DNA of 64,000 nucleotides from Campylobacter hyointestinalis subsp. lawsonii (GTDB lineage: Bacteria; Campylobacterota; Campylobacteria; Campylobacterales; Campylobacteraceae). Below, piece by piece: positions 8,478 to 17,653 of the stretch. Location of the stretch: the NCBI RefSeq assembly GCF_013372165.1, contig NZ_CP053828.1, positions 1,488,001 to 1,552,000 of the forward strand. Reading direction: 5' to 3'. Numbering within the stretch: the stretch's first letter is position 1; every line of letters starts with the position of its first letter. Below the pieces are notes generated by a model. It did not search any database and was not told where the DNA came from. It saw nothing but the letters and a program-made list of their open reading frames with translations. The position numbers and the translations under genes were made by a program.

Positions 8478-9464
8478 CTATCTACCGCCAAATTTTATAA
8501 GTGCCGAACCCCAGGTAAATCCACCGCCAAAGGCGTCAAGAAGTATCAAACTTCCGTTTTTTAGGCGACCTTGCTCATAAGCGTCATTCATAGCCATAGG
8601 TATAGAAGCTGAGCTTGTGTTGCCGTAGTTTGCTACTGTCACGACACACTGCTCATCGGTGAAATTTAATCTCTGTTTTACTGCTTCTATAATCCTAAAA
8701 TTTGCTTGATGAGGGATAAAAAGATCTATTTTATCACTGGTTATCGAGTTTTTTTCTAAAATACCTTCAACGTCCTTAGTCAAGGTTTGAACAGCTATTT
8801 TAAAAACTTCATTTCCAGCCATCTGAAGATAATTTAGTCTATTTTCGATAGTCTCTTTACTAGCTGGATGAGCTATAGCACAACCAGGAGTTATAAGAAG
8901 ATCGCCCTTAGAACCATCACTTGATGTATGGACATCTATAATATAATTATCTTTTGCTTCGCTGATTATAGCAGCTCCCGCTCCATCTCCAAAAAGTACG
9001 CAGGTGCTTCTATCTTGCCAATCGATTATAGTGCTTAATTTTTCAGCACCTATTATAAGAACATTTTTTTTAGCACCACTTTTTACAAGCGAATTTGCAA
9101 GCTCTAAAAGATAGATAAAACCAGTACAAGCAGCACTTATATCAAACGCCGTTATATCATACAATCCAAGTTTGTTTGCCACTTTACAAGCAGTCGATGG
9201 CATACAAAAATAATCAGGAGTTATAGTGGCACAGATGATAGCATCTATATCGCTTTTATCGATATCTGCCCTATCTATAGCAACCAAAGCGGCTTTGTAA
9301 GCTAGATCGCTAGTAAGCTCGTCTTTTGCTATATGTCTTGTCTTTATACCGGTACGTTTTACAATCCAATCGTCGCTAGTTTCAACTATTTTTTCAAGGT
9401 CTGCATTTGTCAAAATATGTGGCGGAACATAGGCTCCTACTGAAATCATCGATGCTTTTTTCAT
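8478..9464 (-). CDS. fabH: 3-oxoacyl-ACP synthase III (FabH)
   Basis: Starts type II fatty acid synthesis by condensing acetyl-CoA with malonyl-ACP. The catalytic triad is visible: Cys113 in ISAACTGF, His252 in [10 protein letters not shown] and Asn282 in [13 protein letters not shown]. The length of 328 residues and the C-terminal [14 protein letters not shown] are typical. It follows plsX by 14 bases on the same strand, in the classic rpmF-plsX-fabH order. Confidence 0.97.
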   Translation of the reverse strand: MKKASMISVGAYVPPHILTNADLEKIVETSDDWIVKRTGIKTRHIAKDELTSDLAYKAALVAIDRADIDKSDIDAIICATITPDYFCMPSTACKVANKLGLYDITAFDISAACTGFIYLLELANSLVKSGAKKNVLIIGAEKLSTIIDWQDRSTCVLFGDGAGAAIISEAKDNYIIDVHTSSDGSKGDLLITPGCAIAHPASKETIENRLNYLQMAGNEVFKIAVQTLTKDVEGILEKNSITSDKIDLFIPHQANFRIIEAVKQRLNFTDEQCVVTVANYGNTSSASIPMAMNDAYEQGRLKNGSLILLDAFGGGFTWGSALIKFGGR

Positions 9465-9478
9465 ATATTACCTAAAGT

Positions 9479-10468
9479 TTATCTCGCAAAATGTGATAAT
9501 TCATCTTCAATAGTCTTATTTATATCAGACCCGGCAAATTTTAATGCTTGAAAAATAGCATTTTTAACTGCCTTTGGACTACTTTTTCCATGGCTTATTA
9601 TAACACACTCTTTAACACCAAGAAGCGGTGCTCCGCCATACTCATCGTAGTCAATCTGTGTTTTTAAATTTTTAAATATACCTTTCATCAAAACTGCACC
9701 TAGCATCGCAAAAGGTGATTTTTTAACATTTTCTTTAATAATTTTTTTGATGGCGCTAGCCACGCCTTCACTTGTCTTAAGCAAGATATTACCAACAAAA
9801 CCATCACATATTATCACATCCACGCTACCATCAAAAATTTGATGCCCTTCAACGTTTCCAACAAAACTATCAAGCTTAGACATCATCAAGAACGCATCTT
9901 TTGTTACTTCGTTGCCTTTACAGTCTTCTTCACCGTTGCTAAGCAGTCCAACTTTTGGATTTTGGATTTTCATAATTTGTTTTGAGTATGCTTCGCCCAT
10001 GACAGCAAACTGAAATAGATGTTCAGCTTTGCAATCTACATTGGCTCCGACATCTAAAACGAGAGTTTTTTTACCTATGCTTGTTGGCATAAGAGTAGCT
10101 ATCGCCGGTCTTGTAACATTTTTTAGCCTACCTATTCTTAGAGTAGCTAAACTCATAGTAGCACCGCTATGACCGGCTGAAACTACTGCTTTACATTCGC
10201 CATTTTTTACTAATTCTATAGCTTTAAATATACTACTGTCTTTTCTTTTTAAAGCATCAGTAGCACTTTCTTCCATAGAAAATACTTCGGCTGATTCTAC
10301 AAAAGTTATAAATTTTTTGTAATTATCTGGTATAAGGGGCTTGATCTTTTGGATATCACCGACTAAAACAGCATGAAACTCCTTTGTTTTTAGAGCATCT
10401 ATCACGCCATTTACGATAGGATCTGGACCAAAATCCCCTCCCATAGCGTCTATTGCTATACTAATCAT
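9479..10468 (-). CDS. plsX: Phosphate acyltransferase PlsX
   Basis: Converts acyl-ACP to acyl-phosphate, the substrate of PlsY. The N-terminus [15 protein letters not shown] is the family signature, followed by the SAGHSGA region and the C-terminal [19 protein letters not shown] segment. I place the start at the ATG at 10468, giving 329 residues, because the family normally begins right at this signature. An in-frame TTG four codons upstream overlaps the rpmF stop and has no better ribosome-binding site. The start lies 8 bases after the rpmF stop codon, so translation is probably coupled to rpmF. Confidence 0.95.
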   Translation of the reverse strand: MISIAIDAMGGDFGPDPIVNGVIDALKTKEFHAVLVGDIQKIKPLIPDNYKKFITFVESAEVFSMEESATDALKRKDSSIFKAIELVKNGECKAVVSAGHSGATMSLATLRIGRLKNVTRPAIATLMPTSIGKKTLVLDVGANVDCKAEHLFQFAVMGEAYSKQIMKIQNPKVGLLSNGEEDCKGNEVTKDAFLMMSKLDSFVGNVEGHQIFDGSVDVIICDGFVGNILLKTSEGVASAIKKIIKENVKKSPFAMLGAVLMKGIFKNLKTQIDYDEYGGAPLLGVKECVIISHGKSSPKAVKNAIFQALKFAGSDINKTIEDELSHFAR

Positions 10469-10476
10469 AGTATTTA

Positions 10477-10623
10477 TCAATATTCGCCGGTTGTTTTATT
10501 TATACGATGTGGCATCTTCCAACTACCGTCTTTATCTTTTACAGGCATAGGAAGAGTTACTTTATAATGAGTTCTACGTTTTGCTGCACGTGTATGACTC
10601 ACTCTACGTTTAGGTACTGCCAT
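10477..10623 (-). CDS. rpmF: 50S ribosomal protein L32
   Basis: Large-subunit ribosomal protein of 48 residues beginning [20 protein letters not shown], the L32 signature, and ending NKTTGEY. The C-terminal zinc cysteines of some L32 forms are absent, as in other Campylobacter-type proteins. The ATG at 10623 directly follows the stop of the DUF177 gene, and AGAAGGAGAATAAA gives a strong ribosome-binding site. The DUF177-rpmF-plsX-fabH order is one of the most conserved bacterial gene clusters. The gene is short enough to be missed by length-filtered ORF lists. Confidence 0.97.
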
Positions 10624-10624
10624 T

Positions 10625-10990
10625 TTATTCTCCTTCTAAAATTTTACATTCATCACAGTAAAAATAGTCGCTTTTGTAAGCTTCTATTTCACCTTTAAAA
10701 ATTTCATCGATGTCAATCTCGCCATCATAAAATTCAATAGTATCACTAAGTACGTTATCTAAATCTTTATAAATACCGTTACTTAAATTTACAATTATAT
10801 CTTCATCTAAATTTAAAATCAGATCTTTGCCACATCTATCACAATAGTGGTTTAATCTGCCAAAAATCTTTGCTTTACACTCTACCATTTGCGGGTTATT
10901 TTTTCTAAAATTCCCAGTAAATTTAATATCTTCATATATAACTTCAAATGGATATAGTGAAGTAGTTATTTTATCAAATGGTATTTTCAA
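10625..10990 (-). CDS. DUF177 (YceD) family protein
   Basis: Member of the YceD/DUF177 family, almost always found next to rpmF and linked in other bacteria to 23S rRNA accumulation. The 121-residue protein has two zinc-knuckle-like pairs, Cys50-x2-Cys53 (CDRCGKDL) and Cys112-x2-Cys115 ([10 protein letters not shown]), and an acidic middle. Placement just upstream of rpmF and just downstream of ndk supports the assignment. The molecular function is unproven. Confidence 0.88.
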
Positions 10991-11006
10991 TGTTTATTCT
11001 TAAAAT

Positions 11007-11420
11007 TTAGCAAATTTCTCTTTTTGCGAAGAAAAACGCTATCTCTATAGCTGCATTTTCCAAGCTATCACTTCCATGAACTGCATTTGCATCTATGCTT
11101 TCTGCAAAGTCTGCTCTTATAGTGCCTTTAGCAGCCTCTTTTGGATTTGTAGCTCCCATAAGCTCACGATTTTTTGCAACCGCATTAACACCTTCTAATA
11201 CCATAACAACAACAGGTCCGCTAGTCATAAACTCAACTAATTCTCCATAAAATGGTCTAGCAGCATGAACTTCATAAAATTTTTTTGCATCTTCTGTGCT
11301 AAGTTGAACTTTTTTTGCAGCCGCAATTCTTAATCCGTTGCTTTCAAATCTATCGATTATTTTACCGATAACACCCTTTTTTACGGCATCAGGTTTGATT
11401 ATAGATAAAGTTTGTTCCAT
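11007..11420 (-). CDS. ndk: Nucleoside diphosphate kinase
   Basis: Transfers the gamma phosphate from ATP to other nucleoside diphosphates through a phospho-histidine. The active-site His115 lies in NAVHGSDS, and the N-terminal [16 protein letters not shown] is the family signature. The length of 137 residues is standard. The ATG follows AAAGGAGATTTA. A strong extended -10 promoter (TGATATAAT) lies about 46-54 bases upstream of the start, immediately after the fdxA terminator, so ndk appears to lead the ndk-DUF177-rpmF-plsX-fabH transcript. Confidence 0.97.
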   Translation of the reverse strand: MEQTLSIIKPDAVKKGVIGKIIDRFESNGLRIAAAKKVQLSTEDAKKFYEVHAARPFYGELVEFMTSGPVVVMVLEGVNAVAKNRELMGATNPKEAAKGTIRADFAESIDANAVHGSDSLENAAIEIAFFFAKREIC

Positions 11421-11465
11421 TAAATCTCCTTTTAATGATGGTTGAAATTTTTTACAGAACGATGA

Positions 11466-11474
11466 TTATATCAG
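11466..11474 (-). promoter_or_regulatory. Extended -10 promoter for the ndk operon
   Basis: On the minus strand the sequence reads TGATATAAT, a perfect TATAAT box with the TG extension, about 46 bases upstream of the ndk start codon. Campylobacter housekeeping promoters rely mainly on the -10 box with a T-rich upstream region rather than a -35 element, which fits. The predicted transcript start is near 11459. Confidence 0.6.
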
Positions 11475-11483
11475 ATATTAACT

Positions 11484-11516
11484 TAAAAAAATAATAAAGC
11501 CACTTAAATGTGGCTC
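11484..11516 (-). terminator. Rho-independent terminator of fdxA
   Basis: A perfect 6-bp stem AGCCAC/GTGGCT (11499-11504 with 11511-11516) with a 6-base AT loop. On the minus strand it is followed by TTATTATTTTTTT. It lies 7 bases past the fdxA stop and just upstream of the ndk promoter, cleanly separating the two units. Confidence 0.8.
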
Positions 11517-11522
11517 TATTAT

Positions 11523-11807
11523 TTATGCGATAACTGGAGTTTGTGAATTTCGTAAGCTCGCGTCTATATCGCTTCTGCTTGGCTGACCAGTTACTACTTC
11601 GCTCCAAACGATACAACCATCAGTTGGACAGGCATCAGCACAAGCTGGAGTATCATTGTGACCTACGCACTCTACGCATTTATCTGCATAAACATAGTAT
11701 GCATCCTCACCTGTTGGGTTATCGCTATCATCAACTATAGCGCTCACTGGACACTCGTCAATGCAAGATCCACAACTTATACATATATCTGTAATTTTTA
11801 CTGCCAT
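11523..11807 (-). CDS. fdxA: 2[4Fe-4S] ferredoxin FdxA
   Basis: Low-potential electron carrier. Cluster I uses Cys9, Cys12, Cys15 and Cys19. Cluster II uses Cys44, Cys47, Cys56 and Cys60, with the 8-residue insertion of Alvin-type ferredoxins and a C-terminal tail, 94 residues in all. The ATG follows TCAGGAGATATTT. Upstream AT-rich DNA (11830-11860) contains GATAAT and TATAAA candidates for a -10 box. In C. jejuni the orthologue next to ndk is iron-induced and linked to aerotolerance; that is literature knowledge, and I see no Fur box here that I would defend. Confidence 0.95.
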   Translation of the reverse strand: MAVKITDICISCGSCIDECPVSAIVDDSDNPTGEDAYYVYADKCVECVGHNDTPACADACPTDGCIVWSEVVTGQPSRSDIDASLRNSQTPVIA

Positions 11808-11881
11808 AAATATCTCCTGAATTTAGATTTGGTTTATAAGATTATCAAAATTTGACTAAAATATGACTTAATATACTATTT

Positions 11882-12598
11882 TTATTTGATTTCACTGATA
11901 ATGTCAAGCACGGACATTTGGACTTTTTTATCTTTTATATCCACTCTAAAATAAATTTTAGCTAGTTTAAGATCTGAATTTTTTATTTTTACACTATCAC
12001 CAAATGATGAATATCTAAGTCTTTTTGGATCTATACCATTGCTTATAAGCATTTTTAAAACATTATATGCTCTATCAGACCCTAATTTATAATCATCTAG
12101 TTTGTTATCGTAGTCATTAGCAAATCCTCTAATCTCTACAGATACTGACTCTGGCATTTTATTTATTATCATAGAGATTATCTTTATGAAATTTATCATA
12201 TCAGGATTATAAATTTCAGCACTTTTATCATCAAATTTAACACCTGTAGGAAGATCTATAGCTACTTGATTTTCTGCTTGATCTAAAGAAATTTTATATC
12301 TTTCGTTATTTGTATTTTGCTGCTCTGCTGTATTGTCGCTATTTTGTATAGCGATACCTGGACCATCAAACTGTTTTTCATTTTTTGAGTTTTTAGAACT
12401 ATCTTTTACAGCCTTAGTGTCTGGAAAATCAAATATCTTTATAATTTCAGTTTTTAGAGCTTCAACTTTTGCGGTATTTACGGCTGATATCGCGTAAAGC
12501 GCGATAAAAAGAGCAAGAAGAAGTGAAAGAAAGTCCGCATACGGAACAGCCCATTTTTCACCAGCTGGACACTCAGGACATTTCTTTTTTTTAGCCAT
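11882..12598 (-). CDS. motB: Flagellar motor stator protein MotB
   Basis: Forms the proton-driven stator with MotA and anchors it to peptidoglycan. The N-terminal cytoplasmic CPECPAGEKW tail leads into one membrane helix (about residues 18-40), with the proton-carrying Asp22 in VPYADF. A Lys/Asn-rich plug/linker follows, then an OmpA-like peptidoglycan-binding domain (about 105-230). The length is 238 residues. It follows motA by 8 bases on the same strand. Confidence 0.96.
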   Translation of the reverse strand: MAKKKKCPECPAGEKWAVPYADFLSLLLALFIALYAISAVNTAKVEALKTEIIKIFDFPDTKAVKDSSKNSKNEKQFDGPGIAIQNSDNTAEQQNTNNERYKISLDQAENQVAIDLPTGVKFDDKSAEIYNPDMINFIKIISMIINKMPESVSVEIRGFANDYDNKLDDYKLGSDRAYNVLKMLISNGIDPKRLRYSSFGDSVKIKNSDLKLAKIYFRVDIKDKKVQMSVLDIISEIK

Positions 12599-12606
12599 TT
12601 GTTTTC

Positions 12607-13377
12607 CTAATTAAACTGTGAAACTCTAGGTTCGTTTTTATCTAAAAAGTTAAATAGCTTAGCTTCCAAGCTTCTTGGATTTGCGCCCTCAGCTATACCG
12701 ACTAAAGCTTCTATTATCATAGTTTTTTCTTTTATTATATCTTTTGCATTTCCAAGTATTTTTTGCCCCCACGGCCCAAAAAAAGCGTAAGACCCCATAA
12801 TTCCAGTAACGGTTGCTGTAAATGCTCCTGCGATACCTGCTGCCATAGCTGCTGGATCATCTAGTAGTTGAAGGGCGAGCATCAGACCCATAACGGCTCC
12901 TACTAGCCCAAATGTAGGGCAACTTTCGCCGGTTTTTATCCAAAAGTGTCCGCACTCATGATAATACTCTTCGGTTGTTTCTATGGCAAGCTCAAGATTT
13001 TCTTTTACCTCATCTATAGGCTGACCATCAACTAGCATACTAAGTCCGGCTTTTAAAAACTCGTCATCTATCTGAGCTGCTTTTTGCTCTAATGAGAGAA
13101 TTCCATTCTTACGAGCTAGAGTACTATACTCTACCATTTCTGATATACGCTTTGACATATCAACGCCTGAGCCTTTAAATGCGACTTTGAGCTCCTTAAA
13201 TGCTGCCTTTACATACTTTTTATTTGTAGCTGTTACAGCAGAAAACATCGCCGTCGGAATAACGATCAAAACCGAACTTATATGTATAACATGAAGTGGG
13301 TTTCCACCCTCTAATATATCGCCCACAGATATACTAGTAATGGCTAGAACCATACCTAATAGAGTTGATAAATCCAT
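12607..13377 (-). CDS. motA: Flagellar motor stator protein MotA
   Basis: Four-helix inner-membrane stator subunit that couples proton flow to torque through its cytoplasmic loop and FliG. The 256-residue protein has N-terminal helices starting LLGMVLAITSISVG and the CPTFGLVGAVMGLMLALQ segment with the conserved proline. Another membrane helix lies at GIAGAFTATVTGIMGSYAFFGPWG. The start follows GGGGATTTT. A TGCGATAA box upstream resembles a flagellar sigma-28 -10 element, but only weakly. Confidence 0.96.
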   Translation of the reverse strand: MDLSTLLGMVLAITSISVGDILEGGNPLHVIHISSVLIVIPTAMFSAVTATNKKYVKAAFKELKVAFKGSGVDMSKRISEMVEYSTLARKNGILSLEQKAAQIDDEFLKAGLSMLVDGQPIDEVKENLELAIETTEEYYHECGHFWIKTGESCPTFGLVGAVMGLMLALQLLDDPAAMAAGIAGAFTATVTGIMGSYAFFGPWGQKILGNAKDIIKEKTMIIEALVGIAEGANPRSLEAKLFNFLDKNEPRVSQFN

Positions 13378-13404
13378 AAAATCCCCGATTGTTAAAATAG
13401 CTAA

Positions 13405-13431
13405 TTATCGCATAAATAAGCAAAAAATTAA
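13405..13431 (-). promoter_or_regulatory. Possible sigma-28-type promoter of motA
   Basis: On the minus strand TGCGATAA (13405-13412) sits 15 bases downstream of TTAA (13428-13431). The FliA consensus is TAAA-N15-GCCGATAA. It matches 6 of 8 bases at -10 and 3 of 4 at -35, and lies about 28 bases before the motA start. Spacing is right but the match is partial, and the region is AT-rich, so chance is a real alternative. Confidence 0.3.
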
Positions 13432-13468
13432 CTTAATTTTAGCTTTAATACAGATAATTGTTTTAAAT

Positions 13469-16096
13469 TTACTTTAAATCACCCCAGTTTTTAGCTATAG
13501 CCCAGTTCGCTATCAAAGGCACTTTTAGACTTACGGCGTTTTGCATAAGCTCTTTTACTTCAGATGCAAAATGCTCTGCTTTTTCATCACGCACTTCAAA
13601 GATCAGCTCATCGTGAATTTGCAAAAGCAGTCTTGCATCATCATTAAGCAGATCTTGAACTCTAAGCATCGCTATTTTTATGATATCAGCTGCGCTACCT
13701 TGAAACTTCGTATTTACTGCTTCTCTTTCGAACATTGCAGATTGCATAGGCGATGCATTTGAAAAATCAAACAGGCGTTTTCTACCTAGTAAAGTTTCGA
13801 TAAAACCATTGTTTCTAGCTGATATTTTTAAGCTTTCTAAAAAATCTTTTATCGTTGAAAAAGCTTTAAAATATAGTTCGATATACTCTTTTGCACTTTT
13901 TTTATCGATCCCAAGCTCACCACTTAGTTTATTTGCTCCCATTCCGTAAATCAAACCGAAATTTATCGATTTTGCTATGGCTCTATTTTTAGGATTACTC
14001 TGTCCAAATATACTTATAGCCGTTCTTGCGTGGATATCCTCACCGCTGAAAAACGCATTAAGCAAAGCTGGATCTTCACTAAAATGTGCTAGCAACCTAA
14101 GCTCTATCTGTGAATAATCAAGAGAGATGAAACTATACCCCTTTTTAGCTTCAAAAACAGATCTCATATCCTTAGCAAGGCTTCCTCTAGCAGGTATATT
14201 TTGCAAATTCGGATTTTTACTAGAAAGCCTTCCGGTTGCTGTTCCTGTATGTATAAAATTCGTATAAACTCTATGATCTTCATCTTTTATAGCTAAATTT
14301 AAAAGAGGTTCGCAATACGTACTTTGAAGTTTATAAAGCTCCCTATAAACTAGTAATTTTTCTATGACGGGGTGAGTTTGCCTAAGCTCTAAAAGCACAC
14401 TTTCATCGGTGCTATATCCCGTCTTTGTCTTCTTTTTAGTAGGAAGATTTAGATGTTCAAACAAGATAACGCCAAGCTGTTTAGTGGAGTTGATATTAAA
14501 CTTTTCTCCGCAAAGCTCATAAATTTCAGAGGTTAAAGCTCTTAGCCGCTCATCGTTTTGTGCTATCAAATTTCTAAGCTTAAATGTATTTATACCGATG
14601 CCATTACTCTCCATATCAAGCAAAACACGGATAAATTTAAACTCTATCTCATCTGCGATCTTTATTAAATTCTTATCCATAGTATTCATAAAAGTGCGGT
14701 AAAATCTAAGAGTTATCCATGCATCTTCACTAGCGTATTTTAGTGCGTCTTCTAAATTTACACTCGCAAATGTTTCACCTTTTTTTACGATACTTTCAAA
14801 TTTAATAGTATCGTAATCATAAAGTTTTTTTGCCAAACTATCCATACCTACGCTACTTTGCGGATCATTTAACCAAGCTAGTATCATCGTGTCTGCGTAA
14901 TGTTTTGGCGGATTTAATCCAAAATTATTTTTGATGATTCTAAAATCATATTTTAAATTTTGCCCAACTACAAAACCTTTGTAAATTTGACTTATAGCCC
15001 ATTTTGCACTACTCATTGAAATTTGCTTTGGAACACCTAAATAACTATGATTTAAAGGCACATAATAGCTTTTTTCTAGGTTAAAACAAAAGCTAAATCC
15101 GACTATTTTTGCAGTTTTTGCATCTATACTTGTGGTTTCAGTATCAAAGCTTATTAGCGTATCTTCATCTATGCTTTGCAAAATTCGCTCAAGCTCGTTT
15201 TCGTCATTTAAAAGCGTAGGTTCAAAACTCATCTCTTTTACTTCATTTGATGATTTTAATGACGCCAAAAGTCTATTTAAAGAGTAGTCTTTTAAGGTCT
15301 GTGTAACTTTCATGAGTGGATTTTCTTTTGGAAATACAGCCTCATCTAAACTAGGCGTAGCAAGCCCGTCATATAAAGTAGCCAACCGCTTTGACACAAA
15401 GGCGCTATCTTTGCTCTCATATAGCATATTTTTAATGCGTTCATTTCTGACTTGTGATAGATTATCATATAAATTCTCTATGTTTTCAAATTCATCAAGT
15501 AGCTTTTTAGCGCCTTTTTCACCTATGCCTTTAACGCCTGGTATATTATCGGCGCTGTCGCCACAAAGCGCTAAGAAATCTCTAACTTGCTCTGGATAAA
15601 CACCATATTTTTCATAGCAACCATCTCTGTCATAAAGCTCTTTTTTTGCAGGAGAAAAAATGCTAACCCGGTCATCTATTAGCTGATACAGATCTTTATC
15701 GTGAGTTACGACTCTAAACTGAATATCTTTGCCTTTGTTGTTTTTGATAAAACTTGCGATGATATCATCTGCCTCATAGCCTTCTACTCTTAGGCTACAA
15801 AGCCCCATTTGTTCTATCATTTCTATGCAAACTAGAAGTTGAGCTTTAAGATCCTCAGGCGGACTTACGCGATTTGCTTTATAGTTTGGATCTATCTCAT
15901 TTCTAAATGTTTTACCGCCACTATCAAGAGCAAAAACTATATAATCGCTTGGGAAGTCTTGTTTGAGATTGTAAATAAAATTTGCAAAACCATGCACCAT
16001 ACCACTTGGCTTACCATCGCTACTTTTTAGTCCGCTCATCGCGTAATAAAGCCTAAAGAAAAATCCAAATGTATCTATAATAGTAACTGTTTTCAA
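13469..16096 (-). CDS. polA: DNA polymerase I
   Basis: Gap-filling repair and Okazaki-fragment polymerase of 875 residues. The N-terminal 5'-3' exonuclease domain (about 1-270) has FALDSGGKTFRNEI and ALCGDSADNIPGVKGIGEKGA. The 3'-5' exonuclease motifs look intact: FDTETTS (DxE), NLKYD (NxxxD) and YASED (YxxxD), so proofreading is probably retained. Polymerase motif A is DYSQIELRLLAHFS, the finger helix is KSINFGLIYGM, and motif C is QIHDELIFEV. It overlaps the following membrane-protein gene by 4 bases. Confidence 0.97.
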   Translation of the reverse strand: MKTVTIIDTFGFFFRLYYAMSGLKSSDGKPSGMVHGFANFIYNLKQDFPSDYIVFALDSGGKTFRNEIDPNYKANRVSPPEDLKAQLLVCIEMIEQMGLCSLRVEGYEADDIIASFIKNNKGKDIQFRVVTHDKDLYQLIDDRVSIFSPAKKELYDRDGCYEKYGVYPEQVRDFLALCGDSADNIPGVKGIGEKGAKKLLDEFENIENLYDNLSQVRNERIKNMLYESKDSAFVSKRLATLYDGLATPSLDEAVFPKENPLMKVTQTLKDYSLNRLLASLKSSNEVKEMSFEPTLLNDENELERILQSIDEDTLISFDTETTSIDAKTAKIVGFSFCFNLEKSYYVPLNHSYLGVPKQISMSSAKWAISQIYKGFVVGQNLKYDFRIIKNNFGLNPPKHYADTMILAWLNDPQSSVGMDSLAKKLYDYDTIKFESIVKKGETFASVNLEDALKYASEDAWITLRFYRTFMNTMDKNLIKIADEIEFKFIRVLLDMESNGIGINTFKLRNLIAQNDERLRALTSEIYELCGEKFNINSTKQLGVILFEHLNLPTKKKTKTGYSTDESVLLELRQTHPVIEKLLVYRELYKLQSTYCEPLLNLAIKDEDHRVYTNFIHTGTATGRLSSKNPNLQNIPARGSLAKDMRSVFEAKKGYSFISLDYSQIELRLLAHFSEDPALLNAFFSGEDIHARTAISIFGQSNPKNRAIAKSINFGLIYGMGANKLSGELGIDKKSAKEYIELYFKAFSTIKDFLESLKISARNNGFIETLLGRKRLFDFSNASPMQSAMFEREAVNTKFQGSAADIIKIAMLRVQDLLNDDARLLLQIHDELIFEVRDEKAEHFASEVKELMQNAVSLKVPLIANWAIAKNWGDLK

Positions 16097-16404
16097 CGTT
16101 TTCTCCTAAATTTATCACAAATCTTACAAAATCTAGCCGCTCGTTTTGCCATATTTTTAAATCCATAAAGAAGCACCAAACCTACGTAAGAACCAAAAAA
16201 ATCTTCAAAGAAATATATAAAGCTCTTTTGTACTCCAAAATACGGCTCCTTAATCAATAATCCACAAGATAAAAGAAACGCAAAAAACAAAAATAGCCAC
16301 TTTTTGTATCTATTTATATCCCAAAAAAATCCTATGATAAATCCAGGCAGTAAGCACAAGATCGCATGCATAATGCAAACTAAAAGCAATAAAACTATAG
16401 CCAT
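16093..16404 (-). CDS. Small membrane protein of unknown function
   Basis: I do not recognise a named family. The 103-residue protein has a hydrophobic N-terminus (residues 1-26), further hydrophobic segments at about 36-51 and 72-82, and a very basic C-terminus ending KRAARFCKICDKFRRKR, which should face the cytoplasm. It overlaps polA by 4 bases (ATGA) and follows rsmE by 11 bases, so it is inside a compact same-strand operon. Coding status is supported by context. Confidence 0.75.
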   Translation of the reverse strand: MAIVLLLLVCIMHAILCLLPGFIIGFFWDINRYKKWLFLFFAFLLSCGLLIKEPYFGVQKSFIYFFEDFFGSYVGLVLLYGFKNMAKRAARFCKICDKFRRKR

Positions 16405-16415
16405 ATCATTCTCTT

Positions 16416-17069
16416 TTATAAAAGCATTTTAGCAGCTACGCTTATGATAGCGGTGTTTGATCTAAGGATATTTGGCGAGTTTAAAGCGTAACTTTTTGTA
16501 AATTTAGTTCGTTCAGCATCGCTAAATCCACCCTCACTTCCTACAAAAAGTATCTCATTTTTAGAAGCCATATCTAAATTTACTCCACCAAAATCCACCA
16601 AACTCACATTTTTATAAGCATTTAAAAGCTCACTTACACTAGCAAAAATTTCAAATTTGATTATAGAATTTCTACCGCATTGCTCAGACGATCCTATCAA
16701 AATACGCTCAAATCTATCAAAATCAAGCCTTATATTTTTTTGTGAAAAATCAGTATAAACAAAAAGTATTTTTCTAACGCCTATTTCATTTAGGCTAGGC
16801 AAAGTTTTTTCTATCACGCTTGGCTGGACTACAGCCCACGCTAAGGTAAGGTCGCTTTCGTAACTTTTAGCAAGACTTTTAAAAACTAGCTCACAGACCG
16901 CTTTTCTACTAAATTCTTTTATTTCATAAAGATAGCTATAGCCGTCTTTTAAATTTCTTATATCTAAACGCTCACCTACGCTAACACGCCTAGCTTTTAG
17001 GTGATTGAAATTATCGCCTTTTATCTCTAAGAAGTCATTTCCGGCATTTTCATCGTATAAAAATCTCAA
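16416..17069 (-). CDS. rsmE: 16S rRNA m3U1498 methyltransferase RsmE
   Basis: SAM-dependent SPOUT methyltransferase modifying U1498 of 16S rRNA. The N-terminal RNA-binding domain starts LRFLYDENAG. The SPOUT knot shows LFVGSEGGFSDAE and the late LRSNTAIISVAAKML. I start it at TTG 17069 (218 codons), because GGAG lies 7 bases upstream and this TTG overlaps the stop of the preceding gene (TTGA). The 16-residue upstream extension in the open frame is not family-like. Operon with the neighbouring small membrane proteins. Confidence 0.92.
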   Translation of the reverse strand: MRFLYDENAGNDFLEIKGDNFNHLKARRVSVGERLDIRNLKDGYSYLYEIKEFSRKAVCELVFKSLAKSYESDLTLAWAVVQPSVIEKTLPSLNEIGVRKILFVYTDFSQKNIRLDFDRFERILIGSSEQCGRNSIIKFEIFASVSELLNAYKNVSLVDFGGVNLDMASKNEILFVGSEGGFSDAERTKFTKSYALNSPNILRSNTAIISVAAKMLL

Positions 17070-17473
17070 AATAAAACTCCGATCAAAGTGGCAAAAACTA
17101 CAAGAGCTATCTCGCAAACTATTTTTACTAGCATAAATTTTTTAAATTTATTAAATTCTTTAGTGACTTTGACTCTTTTTAATCTTTTAAATCCTATAGC
17201 CCCAAGCGGGATCAAAGCAATCTGGCAAAATATCATAACCCAAACAGAAATTCCTACACTAAAATGCGTAATAGCCAAATTTAAAATGCCGGTAAAAAAC
17301 ACAAAAGCCATAAAAAGATAGTAAGTCGGTAAAAAATACATAAGCCTTTTTATATAAGCAAATTTAGCCGTGTCGCCTACAAAAACGAGTATAATATGAA
17401 GTATTAGTAGCCCAAAAAGCACCTTTATAAAAAGTAGGTGTAAATTTAGACTCATTTCATAAACTTCACTCAT
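17066..17473 (-). CDS. Small integral membrane protein of unknown function
   Basis: A 135-residue, very hydrophobic protein with about four membrane helices (about residues 10-32, 45-65, 74-98 and 112-134) and a short basic cytoplasmic loop, FKRLKRVKVTKEFNKFKKF. No enzymatic motif is seen. It resembles the uncharacterised inner-membrane proteins found beside rsmE in epsilonproteobacteria, but I cannot name a function. Its stop overlaps the rsmE TTG start, and a small lipoprotein gene lies 3 bases upstream. Confidence 0.8.
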   Translation of the reverse strand: MSEVYEMSLNLHLLFIKVLFGLLILHIILVFVGDTAKFAYIKRLMYFLPTYYLFMAFVFFTGILNLAITHFSVGISVWVMIFCQIALIPLGAIGFKRLKRVKVTKEFNKFKKFMLVKIVCEIALVVFATLIGVLF

Positions 17474-17476
17474 AAC

Positions 17477-17653
17477 TCACTCCGCTACTGGCGATGGCGG
17501 AAAATCTTTATCTATAGCGATGTTTGCATCGCTTTTTGCGATAGGCACATCAGGTGGGGGCGTAGTTTGATTTATATCTATAGATATAGGTTGTTTTTCG
17601 TCATTAGAACAGCTTGCTAAAAATAGAGCTAAAAATAGCAATAAAACTTTCAC
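17477..17653 (-). CDS. Small lipoprotein
   Basis: The start is the GTG at 17653, which lies 5 bases after AAAGGAG and overlaps the queD stop by one base (TAGTG); a GTG two codons earlier would sit inside the ribosome-binding site. The product is 58 residues: a lipoprotein signal with lipobox LASC (Cys about residue 15), then a short, acidic, proline-rich tail (SNDEKQPIS...PPPDVP...PPSPVAE) with no folded domain. It is probably anchored in a membrane facing the periplasm. Function unknown. The small size and operon position next to membrane proteins are typical for Campylobacter. Confidence 0.75.
   Translation of the reverse strand: MKVLLLFLALFLASCSNDEKQPISIDINQTTPPPDVPIAKSDANIAIDKDFPPSPVAE

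Noticed and set aside
15312-15599. Open frame of 95 codons on the plus strand inside polA
   Set aside because: It lies entirely antisense to polA, has no ribosome-binding site and no family-like content; long antisense frames are common in these genes.
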